Notes: generated by a model not told the origin, from the sequence alone. A stretch of 64,000 bases of DNA from Omphalotus guepiniiformis (GCA_028554645.1 JAQOOI010000047.1:1-64000); one strand, 5' to 3'; positions 43,901 through 55,485 are shown, counted from the first letter of the stretch. Numbers and translations are program-made.

Positions 43901-46900
43901 TGACATGTAAGTCTCACCATGAACACGTTGTGCTGAAGTAGAATCTGAAGATTTCCAGAATTGCTTGAAAGTTTTGAGATGATACTTTAGAAATGATTCA
44001 TCTTGAACAGCAGATTTGAGAATTTCCAAAGGTTTTCGATACCAAATGCCATCAATCACAAGCTTAGGTGCATCTTTCTCAGATGGAAAAGATACACCTG
44101 TACAAGGCATGGGAACACTAACACTTCCACAGTGCCAGACATCAGAGTTTGAAAATGGAAGATCAGAACCAGTCAAGGGCTTTTGAGATGCCATAAAATC
44201 ATCTAGCCTCTTGAGCTCACGTTTGGCACTGAAGTCACCAAGATCCTGAACACTAAAGTCAGGCTGGCTGAGCACATTAGTGTATAGTGAATCAAGGGTA
44301 TTAGCTGTGATAACCCTAGACTCGTATGACCAATTCATCAAGCGATAGGTAGAGATGGTTGAGAAAGGAGCATGGGAAGATTCAGTGGCAGAAGGTGTGA
44401 GAGTGGTGATAGGATTAGGTGCAAATGAAGATAGATCCAGCCCCATTGCAGATGAAAGTCTTTGAGATTTAGTATTTGGATCCTTTTCATGAGAAAAGGT
44501 AGACCCATCTGCAACATCTGCAGCATTGATATCCTGATCTGGATCTCTAGATGGCATATGATCTTCATAAACACGAAAAAGACCCCAGTCATTGGGCTCA
44601 GTCTTTATGAAGACACGTTCTAAAAACTCAGATTGAGCACTATCACTGGGGATAGGATCAGCATCATGAGTAGGAGTTGGAGATTTAGGGATGGGCAAAG
44701 TGGCACTCTCTACAAGTCTAGATCTGGTGCGCCTGATAATAGATGATTGGGAGGAAATTTGAAAGTCTTCAAATCGAGCAGGTAGTTTTCGACTTCTCTT
44801 GCCACGGCCAAGATCCTCAGGCTCAGGCTCATGAAGAAACTCAGGCTGGTCTTCCTCAGGGTGTGTAAAATCCATCATCTCTTGATCAGGTAAATTCTCT
44901 TGCACCAATTCCTAGAAAACATTAGCCAAATGTTCAAATTAAACAGTTGTGTAGGCACACCCTAGATGGTCCTGGTGAATTTCTATCATCTTCAACCTCC
45001 ATATCCATCAGATCTTGAGGCCTCATGCTATGATCAACATTCTCCCTAGCTTGCCTAACCTGTTTAAACAACTTGTTCATTGAAGATGTTTGCTTTTTGC
45101 AATTTGGATAATGAGTTGAAAGAGCATGTTTGGATGCAAAGACCTTGTTGCAAGCCAGGCAGATAGATGACATGGGAGGATCTGCAACAGATTAGTCTTG
45201 AAAGTAGCACTATTCAAGAAGTGATATAAGGTCTATTAGGAAACACAAGTATATAGGAGAGAACTGTAGTACCTAGATGTACACAGTCAGTTAAGCTAGG
45301 TACAAGTAATAAGTAAGGAAAAACATAAGTGGGATAAGCATACCTTGGTTATCTTAGTTGGGGGGAAAGGTTGTGCAGGCAGAAGGCCAATGATATATAT
45401 ACTAGCTCGAAATGGGCACGGAACTGATCTTGTGATGTAGTACAATTCATATACAACTGGAGTTCATTTCTGGTGAACGTGCAAACTATACCCTACTAGA
45501 ATTCTTTTATATGAAACACACATGATGTGGTGTACAATTATATATACGCACTAAAATTGCTACGAACGTGTACGCATGTACATCTAAGAATACATCCCTA
45601 CCGACCGGGGCCGTTAGTACTGGATTCGCACCCCACGATGTGAGCATCGAGAGACAACGCACGTTTGCGTCTAGTCTACTCGTCAGGTTTTTTGTATTGC
45701 ATGTCTACAACTGGGTATATACATATCTGATGAGCTGGGAATATAGTCAAGTATGCTGAAAAAGACTCTTCGGACAGGGTATGTCGGACTCGTTTTAGTA
45801 GTTGTAGCGGTAGTAGTGGGAGTGCTGGTAGGGATGCGACGCGAAGTATTTGTGTCACGATGATCGTAAGGTGATGTTGATGTAAGAGCAGTATAGGATG
45901 TATTTATGGATAAGAGGGGACGAGGACAGATTGTACATGTAGAAGAATCCTGAGGAACCATAGTCGCAGCAGTGGCAGAGGTCATAGTACCAGTAGCGGT
46001 GGTAGAATCATGTCCAACGTGACGCCCGTTGGCCATGGTGTGAGTGGTGGCGCTAGAATTGCTAGTCGCAGGTGCACCCAGATGAGATCTAGAGTCGTGC
46101 TCGTCATAACGATAGTGCCGATGGTAGTGGTTCGAAGTCCTGGGTTCCGTATGAGAAGACATTGGGACGACCGTACCGGAACTAACGGTGGTAGAATTAG
46201 GTGGTTGCGCCGGCACTGAATGAGATTGATGGTAGTCACGGTGGTGGTGATGATGACTATAGCCTGAGGGACTTGGATGACCAGGAAAGGAGGGATTTCT
46301 CTTCGACGTTGCAACGTCACGGTGTTCGTTCGTTGACATAGTCGCGTAGTAATCCGACGGACGGCATGGGAGTTCGAAGAACGACTATACGCGTGTGTAT
46401 GAGAGAAAGGATCTGCAAGTTCGAATCGTCGATATCAACGCGCCACACTTGTTAAACAAAAACTCACCTTCTTGCGAGTCGTCTTCGTCTTCGTCTTCGC
46501 CTTCCCTTCCATCCTCAAACTATTTGAACGATGCCGGGAGCTTTACTTGCTGGTCTTCCTACGATTGACTTTGCGAACTTTGGCGATGGCACCACCGATG
46601 TCAGTTGATTTTCCAAGCAAAACCCAAGTTAATCCAGCTACGCTTTCTTCCTTCCTGGGATCTTCGCTCCTTGGACTACGCGGAAATGAGAGGTGAGGGG
46701 GGCGTGCTGGATTGAGTGGCATCGGAAGAAAAGCAGAGGCAACCAGTGTTGTCAGAACTGGTCGGCCGTGTAACGTGGTCACGTGGTTTCGACGACGCGT
46801 TGTGGCTGAAGCGCTGAAAAAACGAATTTCCCCACCTCTCTTTCTTTCCACCACCATGCCTGGCCCATCTCGCTCTGACCGTCGCATTGTCATAACGCCT

Positions 46901-49900
46901 GACGCTCGCTCACGCTCACGCTCTCCCACTCGCCCAAATCAATCCCGGGATCGTTCTTCGTCAACTAAACAGTTGCCTCAAACTCAACCTCAAGCAAATC
47001 GAAACAAAACGCCGATGCAAGCTGGTACGGATCGAGAAAAAGAAGACATCCAGGAGCGCAACAGACGTCGAAATTTTGATAGGTTCGCCCGAGCTGCTGA
47101 AAAAGAAAAAAACAAGCCGTTCGTACCCTCACTACAAAAGCTGTAATCTGCTGACCTCCCCATAGTTCAAACGTCCTTATATATTTTCGCAAAATCGGCG
47201 CCTTTTACCCCCGGGGTATCGAACTCTTCTTTGACAACATTGATGCCTGCATACGTCTTGGCCTGACTGAAGAAGCTCGGAGGGCTCAAGAGGCGGCCCA
47301 CAAGGCAGGAACAGGTGCCCTAGATCATAGCAACGAGGACGAAGACGACATCATGGACGTTGAAGACCCAGGGGAACAAATGTATGCGCATAGATCTGGT
47401 CCTTTATTTGTACTAATATCTATTACTGGGCAGGCCTGACTCAGACAAAGAGTTTTATCTGTGCGCTTACAACCTCCTCATGGATCGCTACCCCCCCTTG
47501 CGACAACGTGTTGAAGATTGTATGGCGTACGACGATAGCGAAACGCTAAACACGATCATCAAAACCGTACGTCTTCTTTGACTTTGTGTTTCCCTTAACC
47601 TCACCACTCTATACTAGATACAAAGAGGATGTCGAGACGCTCGCCGTAACGATACCAATACACTCCGTTATACTATCGCTTCCCTAATCCCCAACAACCC
47701 TGAAACCCTTGAGATGGATAGTGTTTTGGTTCCAGCGATTGTTGGAAGTAGTAAAAGTGATCGCGGCGTGAATCATCCGGTCATTGCTGAACTCCTTTGC
47801 CCCTTTGAGCATATCCAGGCCCTCAAGTTTGACCCTGAAGAGGATCGTATCAGGTAAGCTTACTTTTACAGCCACTGTTGATACTGATGTGATTTTTAGA
47901 ACACGTAAATTAATCCAAGCAAGACATAAAGACTATCGCCTTCACCATAATAAGTTCCCTGCCTTTGTGTACGATCTCTCCTTGTTCCACCCCGGCAACC
48001 ATGTCGATGGACTCTTTCGAGGCTACCTTCTTATCCGTGTGAGTTTTTGAAGGCCTTCAATTTCCCGCTGCGCTTCACTTCAGGTCATCCTCAGGCTTTT
48101 CGTTGCATTTGGACCAGTCCCAGCTCGTCACTTGAATCTCAGGCAATGGCAACGAGATCTAGTAACTCAAAAATCCATCGTCTCTATTCCGTGACTTCCC
48201 ATACGATTGCATACATTGTGGTTCAGGTAAGAAAATATCATCCCATGTAGACCGTACTAATATCTGCTTCAAAAGGTCTATTTTAGTTTATGCACGAAAG
48301 AGAGTTGGGCGGCGAAGGATGGGAAGTACAGCTTTTGTCGGCTGTACCAGAACGTTATGGCAGTAGTACTTGCGGATGCACCGTCAGAGTGGCGCGAAAA
48401 ACTTTTCGAGTGGTGGAATCGGTAAGTTTTCTTTCTTGTGTGATTACTTGCCACTCACGCATGAACACAGTCAGGTATTTTCAGATGTGCCAGAGGATGC
48501 GGTGGATGACGACCTCAATGATGATGTCAAACGTATTCGCGATGAGTTTGACCAAGGGAATTTCGACGTTAACTCCAAGGATGAAGAAGGTCAGTTTGAC
48601 GGACAACAGGATGAACTAGACCCACTCGAGTATGAACCGGACCCACTCGAGGATGAACAAGGCAACGGACAACAGGATGAACAAGTTGAACGTGTGGCTT
48701 CTCAAGACGATGGTTTTGCTGTTTCTGGTGATGATGGGTTATGAATGGTCTCTTTATCCTTGCTTTTTACATGCTCGCTTGCTGTTTGTTACTGCCTGTT
48801 TTTTCAAGATACTTTGCTAGTTATGGACTCAATACAAGGATGTGCTTAGAATTTTATTGTGTGCTTAGAATCTTATTATTGAGTGAATAAAATGATATGT
48901 TGTTAAGGTCCAGTATGTGTTGTAAGGTTTGGTACATGTAGTAAGGTCTGGTATGTGTAGTAATGTCTAGTATGTGTTGTAAGGTCCACTATACATGGTA
49001 ATGTCTAGTACATGTTGTAATGTCCACTATACATGGTAATGCCTGGTATGTGTTATAATGTCCACTATGCATGGGAATGTCTGGTATGTGTTATAATGTC
49101 CACTATGCATGGTAATGTCTGGTATGTGTTATAACACTAACAATATGTCATACTGTCTAGCATTCATGGTAACCATTAAAATGTATTGGAAATGTATTGT
49201 AACTTCTATAACATGTTTACTTCCCTCAAAATATGTTGTAATCTCCAGTATCCATGACCTTCTTTGAAAACCTTTGTATCACTTAAAATTTGTGACAATT
49301 ATCATTATTCATTGTAAGAATGACTATTATTCCTTGGGTTCTAATCAGGTTATAATAAGCTTCTAAGACTATAACAAACTAGGGGGTCTTGATGTAACAC
49401 TCTTAAAATCAAAACATATCATTCTGATAATCATAACAAGTACTGTATAAAATAATCCCTTATATGTTTACGTAGGTTTTGCTGATGTTTACAGGTCGCG
49501 CTTGTATGGCTTCTCGAGCTTGGACACACCATATGCACCACTCAAGCAATTTACGTCGCAACGATTGTTTGGTATAGCCAACCTGAAAAGTTGGTTAAAC
49601 TACCAGCTGGAATCAATCTGATCATCGCATTCGCCTCTCCGTTGACGGTTGCAGTTCAGGTAACGCCACATTTTGCTAGGTATTACCAAATGAAGATAAC
49701 ATGATACTTACAGCTATTCTACACCAATCGCGTCCGGATTGTGCTAGGGTCAATCTACGTTCCTGTAGTCCTTTGTGTATTAGCCGCTTGTCATGTCATC
49801 GGAAGCTTGATCGTCGTGGGATTGATGTTCAAAGCACCCACAACAGAAGAATTCAATAGTCGTTGGGGATGGTTGTGCTCTATGCTTCTTGGAGTAACTG

Positions 49901-50697
49901 TATTCATCGACGTAGCTGTTGCTTCGATTCTCGTGGTCAACTTGTACCGTAGGCGGAAGCGTGCATTCAAAAAGTAAGTCAATTAGGGTGATGTGATGAT
50001 TCTTAAGCTTACTGATCACCATTTATCGAAATCTCAGCACTGCCCGACTCCTTGATAGGTTGATTTGGTGGACAATCCGTCAGTGCTTTTATTAGGTGGG
50101 GTCATGTTCATTACTTATTGACCTACTCCCAATAGAAACTGGTGTTTTTACAAGGTATGTGTTTCCCTAGGTGCACAAAGAATTATTTACACTAATATCA
50201 AAACCAGTATAGTTACTGTCTCATCTTTGATATGTGTAAGGTTTTTTCCCTCACTCACTGGCCTTCATGCTCTTTGTGCTAAAAAGTTTGGATATCTAGC
50301 TACAAGCCATGAAATCAGATTCAGACTCTTGTGAGTTTTATGATGAATGTATAACCTTACCACTCTCACCTATTGCTTCACAGTTATATGGTTCATGATA
50401 TATATTTGTCTGGGCAAAGGTAATTGATAAGCCTTTTGTCATAAATTTGACTGCCCTGATATATTACTTCAGTATATTCAAATTCAATGATGGTTGGGTA
50501 TGATATACAGCCAATCTACCAGTATCCTTGCTCTAATGTGGCCTTACAGATTGAATGCTCGGAAGGACCTGCGAGATGATCTTGGACATGTCTTTGAGAT
50601 GAGCACACCAGTTACCTTGAGTAACTTGGGACTCAAAACCAGTATGAACAATGCCAATAGTGCTATCAAGGTCAATGTTGTAAGTCAAATGGCTTGA
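40010..50697 (+). CDS. DUF6534 seven-TM protein split by a 9.3-kb intron
   Basis: Agaricomycete-specific multipass membrane protein of unknown function. Exon 1 (40010-40156) encodes STLGALSVGTFISIYLFG, then VQVHIYFKTYTMDS, and ends at a GTAAGC donor. Coding resumes in phase 0 after TTTACAG at 49495: VALVWLLELGHTICTTQA. Further exons: 49495-49659, 49714-49973 and a piece from 50038 carrying TARLLDRLIWWTI. Small exons then give QTGVFTS and MIYICLGKVYSNSMMV, and the last exon starts LNARKDLRDD near 50550 and ends at 50697. Each join keeps frame and matches the family order, so the gene could still be expressed. One junction near 50250-50395 is uncertain and may miss a short exon. Between 40157 and 49494 lies a Plavaka element with other genes. 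The listed span therefore includes non-coding and foreign DNA. Confidence 0.75.
40402..40612 (+). repeat. 51-bp repeat, left subterminal array
   Basis: Four units at 40402, 40453, 40504 and 40555 share (T)AACA(C/T)(T/C)CTTACAACA(C/T)(C/T)TC and a following AC/TCA(T/A)GTA..ATCTAT block. It is AT-rich and lies beyond the 3' end of the Plavaka gene. Confidence 0.75.
40754..45173 (-). CDS. Plavaka transposase, apparently intact
   Basis: Ten exons on the minus strand: 45173-44961, 44911-43679, 43620-43394, 43343-43094, 43043-42877, 42817-42712, 42659-42261, 42209-41919, 41861-41239 and 41189-40754. All nine GT-AG introns (49-59 nt) keep phase, giving 1314 aa without a stop. The N-terminus has a Cys/His finger (CLACNKVFASKHALSTHYPNC without its last residue is CxxC...H). 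Plavaka hallmarks follow: IVWIMLASDSTHLANFGTAS, LWPVYLYPGNLTKYIRGKP, HLGNCLCIRCL, QLHEFELGVWKNIFSHLIR, NQRYRLVPTFGRTTIRRF, AARDFEDILQ, HFLGDYPSSIRYYGTTDSY. It is a CACTA-related cut-and-paste enzyme. The tail is a run of more than 40 Glu. One intron (42818-42876) carries a 20-nt poly-T tract. Intactness suggests recent activity. Confidence 0.92.
45683..46339 (-). CDS. His/Ser/Thr-rich hypothetical ORF
   Basis: A 218-codon frame opened by ATG at 46339. It is low in complexity: a His-rich stretch (SGYSHHHHHRDYHQSH), then Ser/Thr/Ala-rich runs and a CTICPRPLL segment. There is no domain I can name and no intron is required. It lies within the presumed Plavaka element, so it may be cargo, or a composition-driven open frame. 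Confidence 0.35.
   Translation of the reverse strand: MSTNEHRDVATSKRNPSFPGHPSPSGYSHHHHHRDYHQSHSVPAQPPNSTTVSSGTVVPMSSHTEPRTSNHYHRHYRYDEHDSRSHLGAPATSNSSATTHTMANGRHVGHDSTTATGTMTSATAATMVPQDSSTCTICPRPLLSINTSYTALTSTSPYDHRDTNTSRRIPTSTPTTTATTTKTSPTYPVRRVFFSILDYIPSSSDMYIPSCRHAIQKT
46856..48744 (+). CDS. DUF6698 protein, one frameshift
   Basis: Eight exons: 46856-47142, 47166-47381, 47434-47566, 47618-47853, 47900-48038, 48084-48226, 48276-48421 and 48471-48744. The N-terminus is Arg/Ser-rich and disordered. The conserved part follows the DUF6698 pattern: NHPVIAELLCPFEHIQ, FPAFVYDLSLFHPGNHVDGL, RGYLLIRVILRLFVAFGP, VTSHTIAYIVVQ, KYSFCRLYQNVMAVVL, WREKLFEWWNR. The tail is acidic. Exons sum to 1574 nt, one short of a multiple of three. 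The break is inside exon 6 near 48110, where the frame must shift to reach VTSHTIAY, consistent with a single-base deletion or a sequencing error. The first intron would be only 23 nt. The family's function is unknown; it is very common in agaric genomes and is often near mobile DNA. Confidence 0.7.
48901..49134 (+). repeat. 19-bp repeat, right subterminal array
   Basis: About a dozen degenerate units of the form GT(T/A)(G/A)TAA(G/T)GTC(C/T)(A/G)(G/C)TATGT, alternating with slightly longer ACTATACATGG versions. GTTGTAA here is the reverse complement of the TTACAAC core in the array at 40402-40612, so the two arrays face each other across the element. Confidence 0.75.
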
Positions 50698-51370
50698 TAC
50701 ATCACTGAATAGTTACTCATCATCTTGAGAAGCACACTACCACCTCTCAACATGGGTCAAATGACGCACCAGTTGATAAAGTAAAGAGAATTGATAAAGG
50801 TGAAAATGAGGAAGAGAAGTCAATGTAAGATATGAGATAGTAAAGTAAATACTATCAGTGTAAGTGCATATCAATGTTCAACAGTGTCATTGATTACTGT
50901 TACATGAATTTGTATCATTTTCTAAATTCAATGGGGATGAACTTGACAGACGCCCAAATGTGTACCGTGTAAATTTGTCACATCCCTCTGAAGCAGAAGA
51001 AAGTAAAGCAAGTAAAGCAAGTAAGTATGTAGGGACACCATGACATGTCATCGTGATGATACAGGTAAACTAGCAAGCAACTTGAAGTCGTAGGGAAGCT
51101 TCAAATTATCAGCCGTGAAAGTGTTTGTGTTGAACAAATACCAATGATGAAGGTGAAGAGATTGGTATGAGAGGCGGCGGTGTATAACGCTCAACGTTAC
51201 CTTTTCTATCCAGCACACACGCAACTGGAGAAAGCAACATCCATCGAGCGTCTAAAGCAAAACGTCGACTCATGTAAGTTACTTACATACCATACCTACA
51301 GCATAATGATGTATACTCGATGACATCTTGCAAGATTCAGAAAAGAAAAAGAATCATTCGTTTTTGAAAT
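50698..51370. other. No gene recognised
   Basis: AT-rich intergenic DNA with scattered AAGTAAAGCAAG repeats near 51000. I see no motif or exon. Confidence 0.5.
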
Positions 51371-51452
51371 GACCACCGCAGGGGTCGAACCTGCAATCTC
51401 CTGATTACAAATCAAATCGTAGTCAGACGCGATGCCATTTCGCCAGGCGGCC
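51371..51452 (-). tRNA. tRNA-Arg(ACG) with an 11-nt intron
   Basis: Read on the minus strand, GGCCGCC pairs with GGTGGTC as the acceptor stem (two G-T pairs). The D arm contains GCG/CGC. The anticodon stem TCTGA/TCAGG encloses a loop with U33, anticodon ACG and A37. An 11-nt intron sits after A37, the canonical place. The variable loop is 5 nt, and the T arm is GCAGG-TTCGACC-CCTGC. ACG is read as ICG for arginine. CCA is not encoded, as usual in eukaryotes. It looks functional. Confidence 0.85.
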
Positions 51453-51618
51453 CACTTCAGACGGAACATACGATTGGGATATAATGCTGGTGAGTAAAGT
51501 GATTCGCATTCCCGGAGTACTGTGAACACTAGATAGCCTATTTTGCATGGATGTGGTGGTGGATATTGCTATAGGACTACGACAACATCACGTATATTGA
51601 AGGAGAGTGCAAATGCAC

Positions 51619-54169
51619 CTATTGAGCAGGTCGGAAACCAACCGCAGGTACTTGTCCGGGTGCTGGGTGAACGAAGGACCAATACGTGTAGGAGGGGGGA
51701 GGGAGAGGGGGGGGGATAAGTGAGGGAAACCCAACCAAAACGTCTTTCCCCGTTACCACACCGTCTTTCAACCTCGAAACCAAAACTTGTCCGAGATCAG
51801 GATCGAGCATAGCAAGGTCGTCTAGTGTTTCCATTTTACACACACAGCGGTAGACCAGTGGGAAGAATCCCGGTAGGACAAAGGATACTCGGATGGTTCG
51901 GCGTTGAGTCCGATGAACGTGAACTTCGTGCTTGTACCAAATGAATGAATTTCGTTGACGCTCCGAGGGAGTTAGGATATGCTCGTTCGAAGACATCGCT
52001 GTGAGGAGAAGATGTTGGTCGATGAATTGGCTTCACAGTCGGCTTTTTTACCGTTTAGGTCGTATTCGAATTCGAGAGGGTAGAAGTGAAAAATTGGGGA
52101 GGTTGGGTTAGTCATTAGGGCCTGCGAAGAAGAAAAAACGTTAGAAGGGATACGCGGGGGTAGAACAGGTTAGAACGTACCCGATACGCAACAAGGACAT
52201 GTTCCCTACTAGCAACCGGTAAGACTCCCATAAGATGCCCAAAAGGCCTAAACGGTGTCCCAAGTTCGAAATCAAACTTTCAATACCCCTTTCCTTCCCT
52301 ACCCCTCCTCCTCCCACCTCCACCTGCACCATCCTCACCATCCTTCCGCCTCTCCTATCCCAGTCCCCACAAAGTACCCTCGCTCAAATCCGAGATCCTA
52401 GGCGCGTAATGATAATGCCCAGGATTTATCCCCACCAAGATAATATCGCATGACCAGCGTATCGATACACCAGCGCGTGCACTTACTCTGGATCGGCGTA
52501 GGATTTTCGAGTTTGCTTATTTGAGATTCTGGGAACGGGCGGCGTGGGTGTCAAAGTCTATGGTGGAAGCGGAGGCGGTGGTGGTGGGATAGGAGGAGTA
52601 CTTGTTCAAGATGCGTTGACTTGCTGCTTGGGATTCTTCTTCCTGAAGACGAGTCCTTCGAGTTGACTTCGTCGGCAGCGGCGGAGGCGGAGACATCGTC
52701 TGCTTGCGTCGCTGTTCAGCGGCACGAGAGGTGTAGGACAAAACGAGATTATTCCCATCCTCACGCCAGCGAGAGATGTAAATCATCCGCGAGGGTGAAA
52801 TTTTTATCCTTCGCAAGGAAAACATTCGGCATCGTCAGCGATTCCTTCTATTTACTCTCCACTCATTCCTTCATTCCTTCACAGCATCGAATATCTCTTT
52901 CCAAGTCATGCTCAACACCTCCTTATTCTCATTCGCGTTCAACACGACCCAAAGCCTAGGAAGATCAATTGCCCCAGCGTCATTGATGTATTCTTCAAGA
53001 GGAGGTAAAACCTTTTTATAGACGTCGAACAACTTGTCCTGTCCATTAGCGTGGATATGCAATCCAGGAAAGTTCGGTAGGAAGTCGTTCCCGACGAATA
53101 CAGCGAAGAGCATGAAGTCGTCTATGACGCGCTCGAGGGAGTAAGGGAAAGACAACGCATTTGCGATAGGAGGGAATTCGATATCCACGTATTTGCGGAG
53201 GAGAGACAAGTGAAGGAGGTAGAATTTGATTGATATTGGATTTGCTGTTACGAGAAGGGCCGAACTTGACTTCTTCTCGAAGGAGACAAGAATGAGGGTC
53301 GTGGCTTAGGGGGCCGAGCATGATGAGGTCTGCGTCAAAGCCATACAGACAGTGCCGTATCTGGGGTTGTTGCTCCGCTGCGAACGCAAGCAACGAGTGT
53401 ACTCCATGAGCTTGTGTTCTGCTTCTCCTGGCACCCGTAGCCCGACAACGCGACCTCGACATTCAAGTTCCGCCAATTTGAGTCTTCAGTGACTTTCTTG
53501 TTGATATACTTGAGCTGGTCGGATAGTCTTGCCATGAAGGGTATACCTGGTGTAATGCAGTTACTGTCGAAAGCCTTCTGCTCCGCAGGCTTCTCTCCTG
53601 TAGCCTCTGCCTTCTCTCGAACCTCCCTCGCCTCCTTCGCTGTCCTAAGCCGCCTACCTCCGCTGTTGATTCATCTTCGCTCGTGGCGAAACACTATCAA
53701 CGGCGATAAAGAAAAGTTTCTTGGGCTTTACTTTACTGTAAAGGTCGATATAAGCGAAATATTGAAGTGATACTTGTTCTTCTAATAGTCGAAATGAGTA
53801 TCTTCGTCATTTGGGCGACATAGTGTGTATGGTGCCGTTGAAATTGACATAGAGGTTGTCTATGGACGTATTTAGGAATGAAGACATAATGAGTTGAAAA
53901 TGCAACCGGGACGCACCAAATTCAGAAATCTTGTTCTCTTCAACTAGCTTTTCCTTGAGTTAGTTAGGATGCCAGAGGATATTGTTCTATGTTCAATATT
54001 CAGAGAATAATTATACTTCAGAGAATAAAGACGAATGTGTACGAACATGTATCGGAAGAACCACACAGAATGGGGGTCAGTGAGCTCGAGCAGCGTATCT
54101 TTGGAATACCTGAAAGGCATTCAGTCAGTATTCTGTGAGAGTAGTGATAACTTACCCATTCTTAGTCGT
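51619..54169 (-). pseudogene. XRN1 5'-3' exoribonuclease, decayed copy 1
   Basis: XRN1 degrades decapped mRNA in the cytoplasm. On the minus strand, ATGG at 54169 is followed by a donor, then GTATTCCAAAG, giving the family start MGIPK. Further matches in order: NLYVNFNGTIHTMS, FAYIDLYSKVKPKKLFFIAV, SPRAKMNQQR, a frame change, LRTAKEAREVREKAEA, PFMARLSDQLKYINKKVTED, CLYGFDADLIMLG, LLREEVKFG, YSLERVIDDFMLFAVFVGND, FLPNFPGLHI, then LMGVLPVASRE, FYPLEFEYDLNGKKAD, LPGFFPLVYRCVCKME and LVGFPSL. Stops and frame changes occur (for example near 53670 and 53815), and the first catalytic Asp of DMNGIIH-type motifs is lost. The C-terminal third of XRN1 is not seen. A second, shorter copy is at 59605. Confidence 0.8.
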
Positions 54170-55485
54170 CGTGGTTAGAGAAGCAGAGTCGCTCTGTGAC
54201 CTGTTGGGAATGTTGACACGTGATGTGCTTTGCACTCTCTCTCTCCGAGTCTCCGAACGAGCCTTGAAGTTCGATTTCTCAGTCTGCGTTACGGTTATGG
54301 GCTTTCTTTTCGTTGATATACGGCTGTAATATAAGTTTCGAGGTGTTACGGAGAGCTGAATTGACTGTCCTATATCACACGTTCGGTGCGAGCTCGGTAC
54401 ACGACACTCGAGTATCGTTGTGTGCGTCTTCTCTTGATTTGCAGTCTATTGGGTGTATACTACTCCCTGCTACGTCGTCTTCGCAAGTTTTGCTCTGATA
54501 GTTGAGTTGACGGATGTTGATCAATTCCTTGGTGCGTCCTTCTTGTCATTTTTCCTTTTTTTTAAATTCTTACGAGTGGTAGACGAACGACTAGAAAAAC
54601 ATTTACACATCCTCACTCCAATCCCTCAAAACTAGAATGAACGACCTCTCACGACCTTCGTGTCTCATTCCTTTCTGAACACGTCTAACATCTGCCTACG
54701 AAACAAATTCAAACTGGTAACGCCGGCGTTTGCTCTTTCTTCTATTCCTTTCTCTTTTACCCCACCCCTCGAGTCTCGATCCTTCGTACTAACCCGCGAA
54801 ACGACACCTAGGAGGAAGTTCTCATCGATGAAACAGACTCGGATATCCTTGAGTTCTACGAATGGAAACATAAGAGCAACGTGGTCAGAGACTACGACTT
54901 TCCCAGTCCTTTCCCGGTCCTGCTTGCAGCCTTGCTCCAGCCTGCAGACACTTTCATGGAAGCGCCACTGTCAAGCTCTACTCTGCCGTGCATCTCAGCT
55001 GACCCGTAGAGTATCGATTTGAAGGTCAATTATAGACCACGACAAGTTCCCGGTCCTGCTCCAGCCTTGCTCCAGCCTGCAGAAGCAATAGCGCCACTGT
55101 CATCAAAGTGCGCCACTGTCAAATTCGACTCTGCCGTGCAGCTCTGGCAAGCGCTGCGCGGAGCAAGTCATAACGATCGTTTCTACATCAGGCCAGTGAC
55201 AGTTGCACGGGCATTCGCAACGTGCAGTAAATAACAACACATTCAACTCCGAATTACTCTCTGCTATCCCTGTTTTCTTTCATTCTCGGTGGCTTTTTTT
55301 CTCAAATAGTTTCGAAAATACTGATCGGAACCGCAGAATCACGGCCAATTGCTTCTTGATGAGTGTACAGTATCCTCGTGCATTCAGTGAATCTGATGTT
55401 TGGCATGCGGTGCGCACTTATAAATTTCTGCAGCTAGATGTTCTTGAATGAATGTCCTGTTTTCTTCCTCGTTCTAGACGACACT
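54170..55485. other. Intergenic, with a 136-bp imperfect duplication
   Basis: 54913-55040 and 55049-55150 share CCCGGTCCTGCT, AGCCTTGCTCCAGCCTGCAGA, GCGCCACTGTCA and CTCTGCCGTGCA blocks at an offset of 136 bp. Other frames are short and motif-free. The 3' part precedes the DUF6535 gene and should hold its promoter. Confidence 0.5.

Larger units (their letters stand above)
40245..49470. mobile_element. Composite Plavaka-type DNA transposon in an intron
   Basis: The interval within the DUF6534 intron holds a Plavaka transposase (minus), an unknown His/Ser/Thr-rich ORF (minus) and a DUF6698 gene (plus). Arrays of short repeats lie inside both ends in opposite orientation (TTACAAC-type on the left, GTTGTAA-type on the right), as subterminal repeats do in CACTA-like elements. 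Weak candidate ends are TAAACATATAATGGG at 40245 and, inverted, CCCTTATATGTTTA ending at 49470. These are short and AT-rich, so the exact borders and target-site duplication are unproven. The insertion itself is supported by the split host gene. Confidence 0.6.

Noticed and set aside
46586..46696. Short frame MAPPMSVDFPSKTQ... ending at a GTGAGG donor
   Set aside because: It looks like a first exon but no following exon can be joined and no family is recognised.
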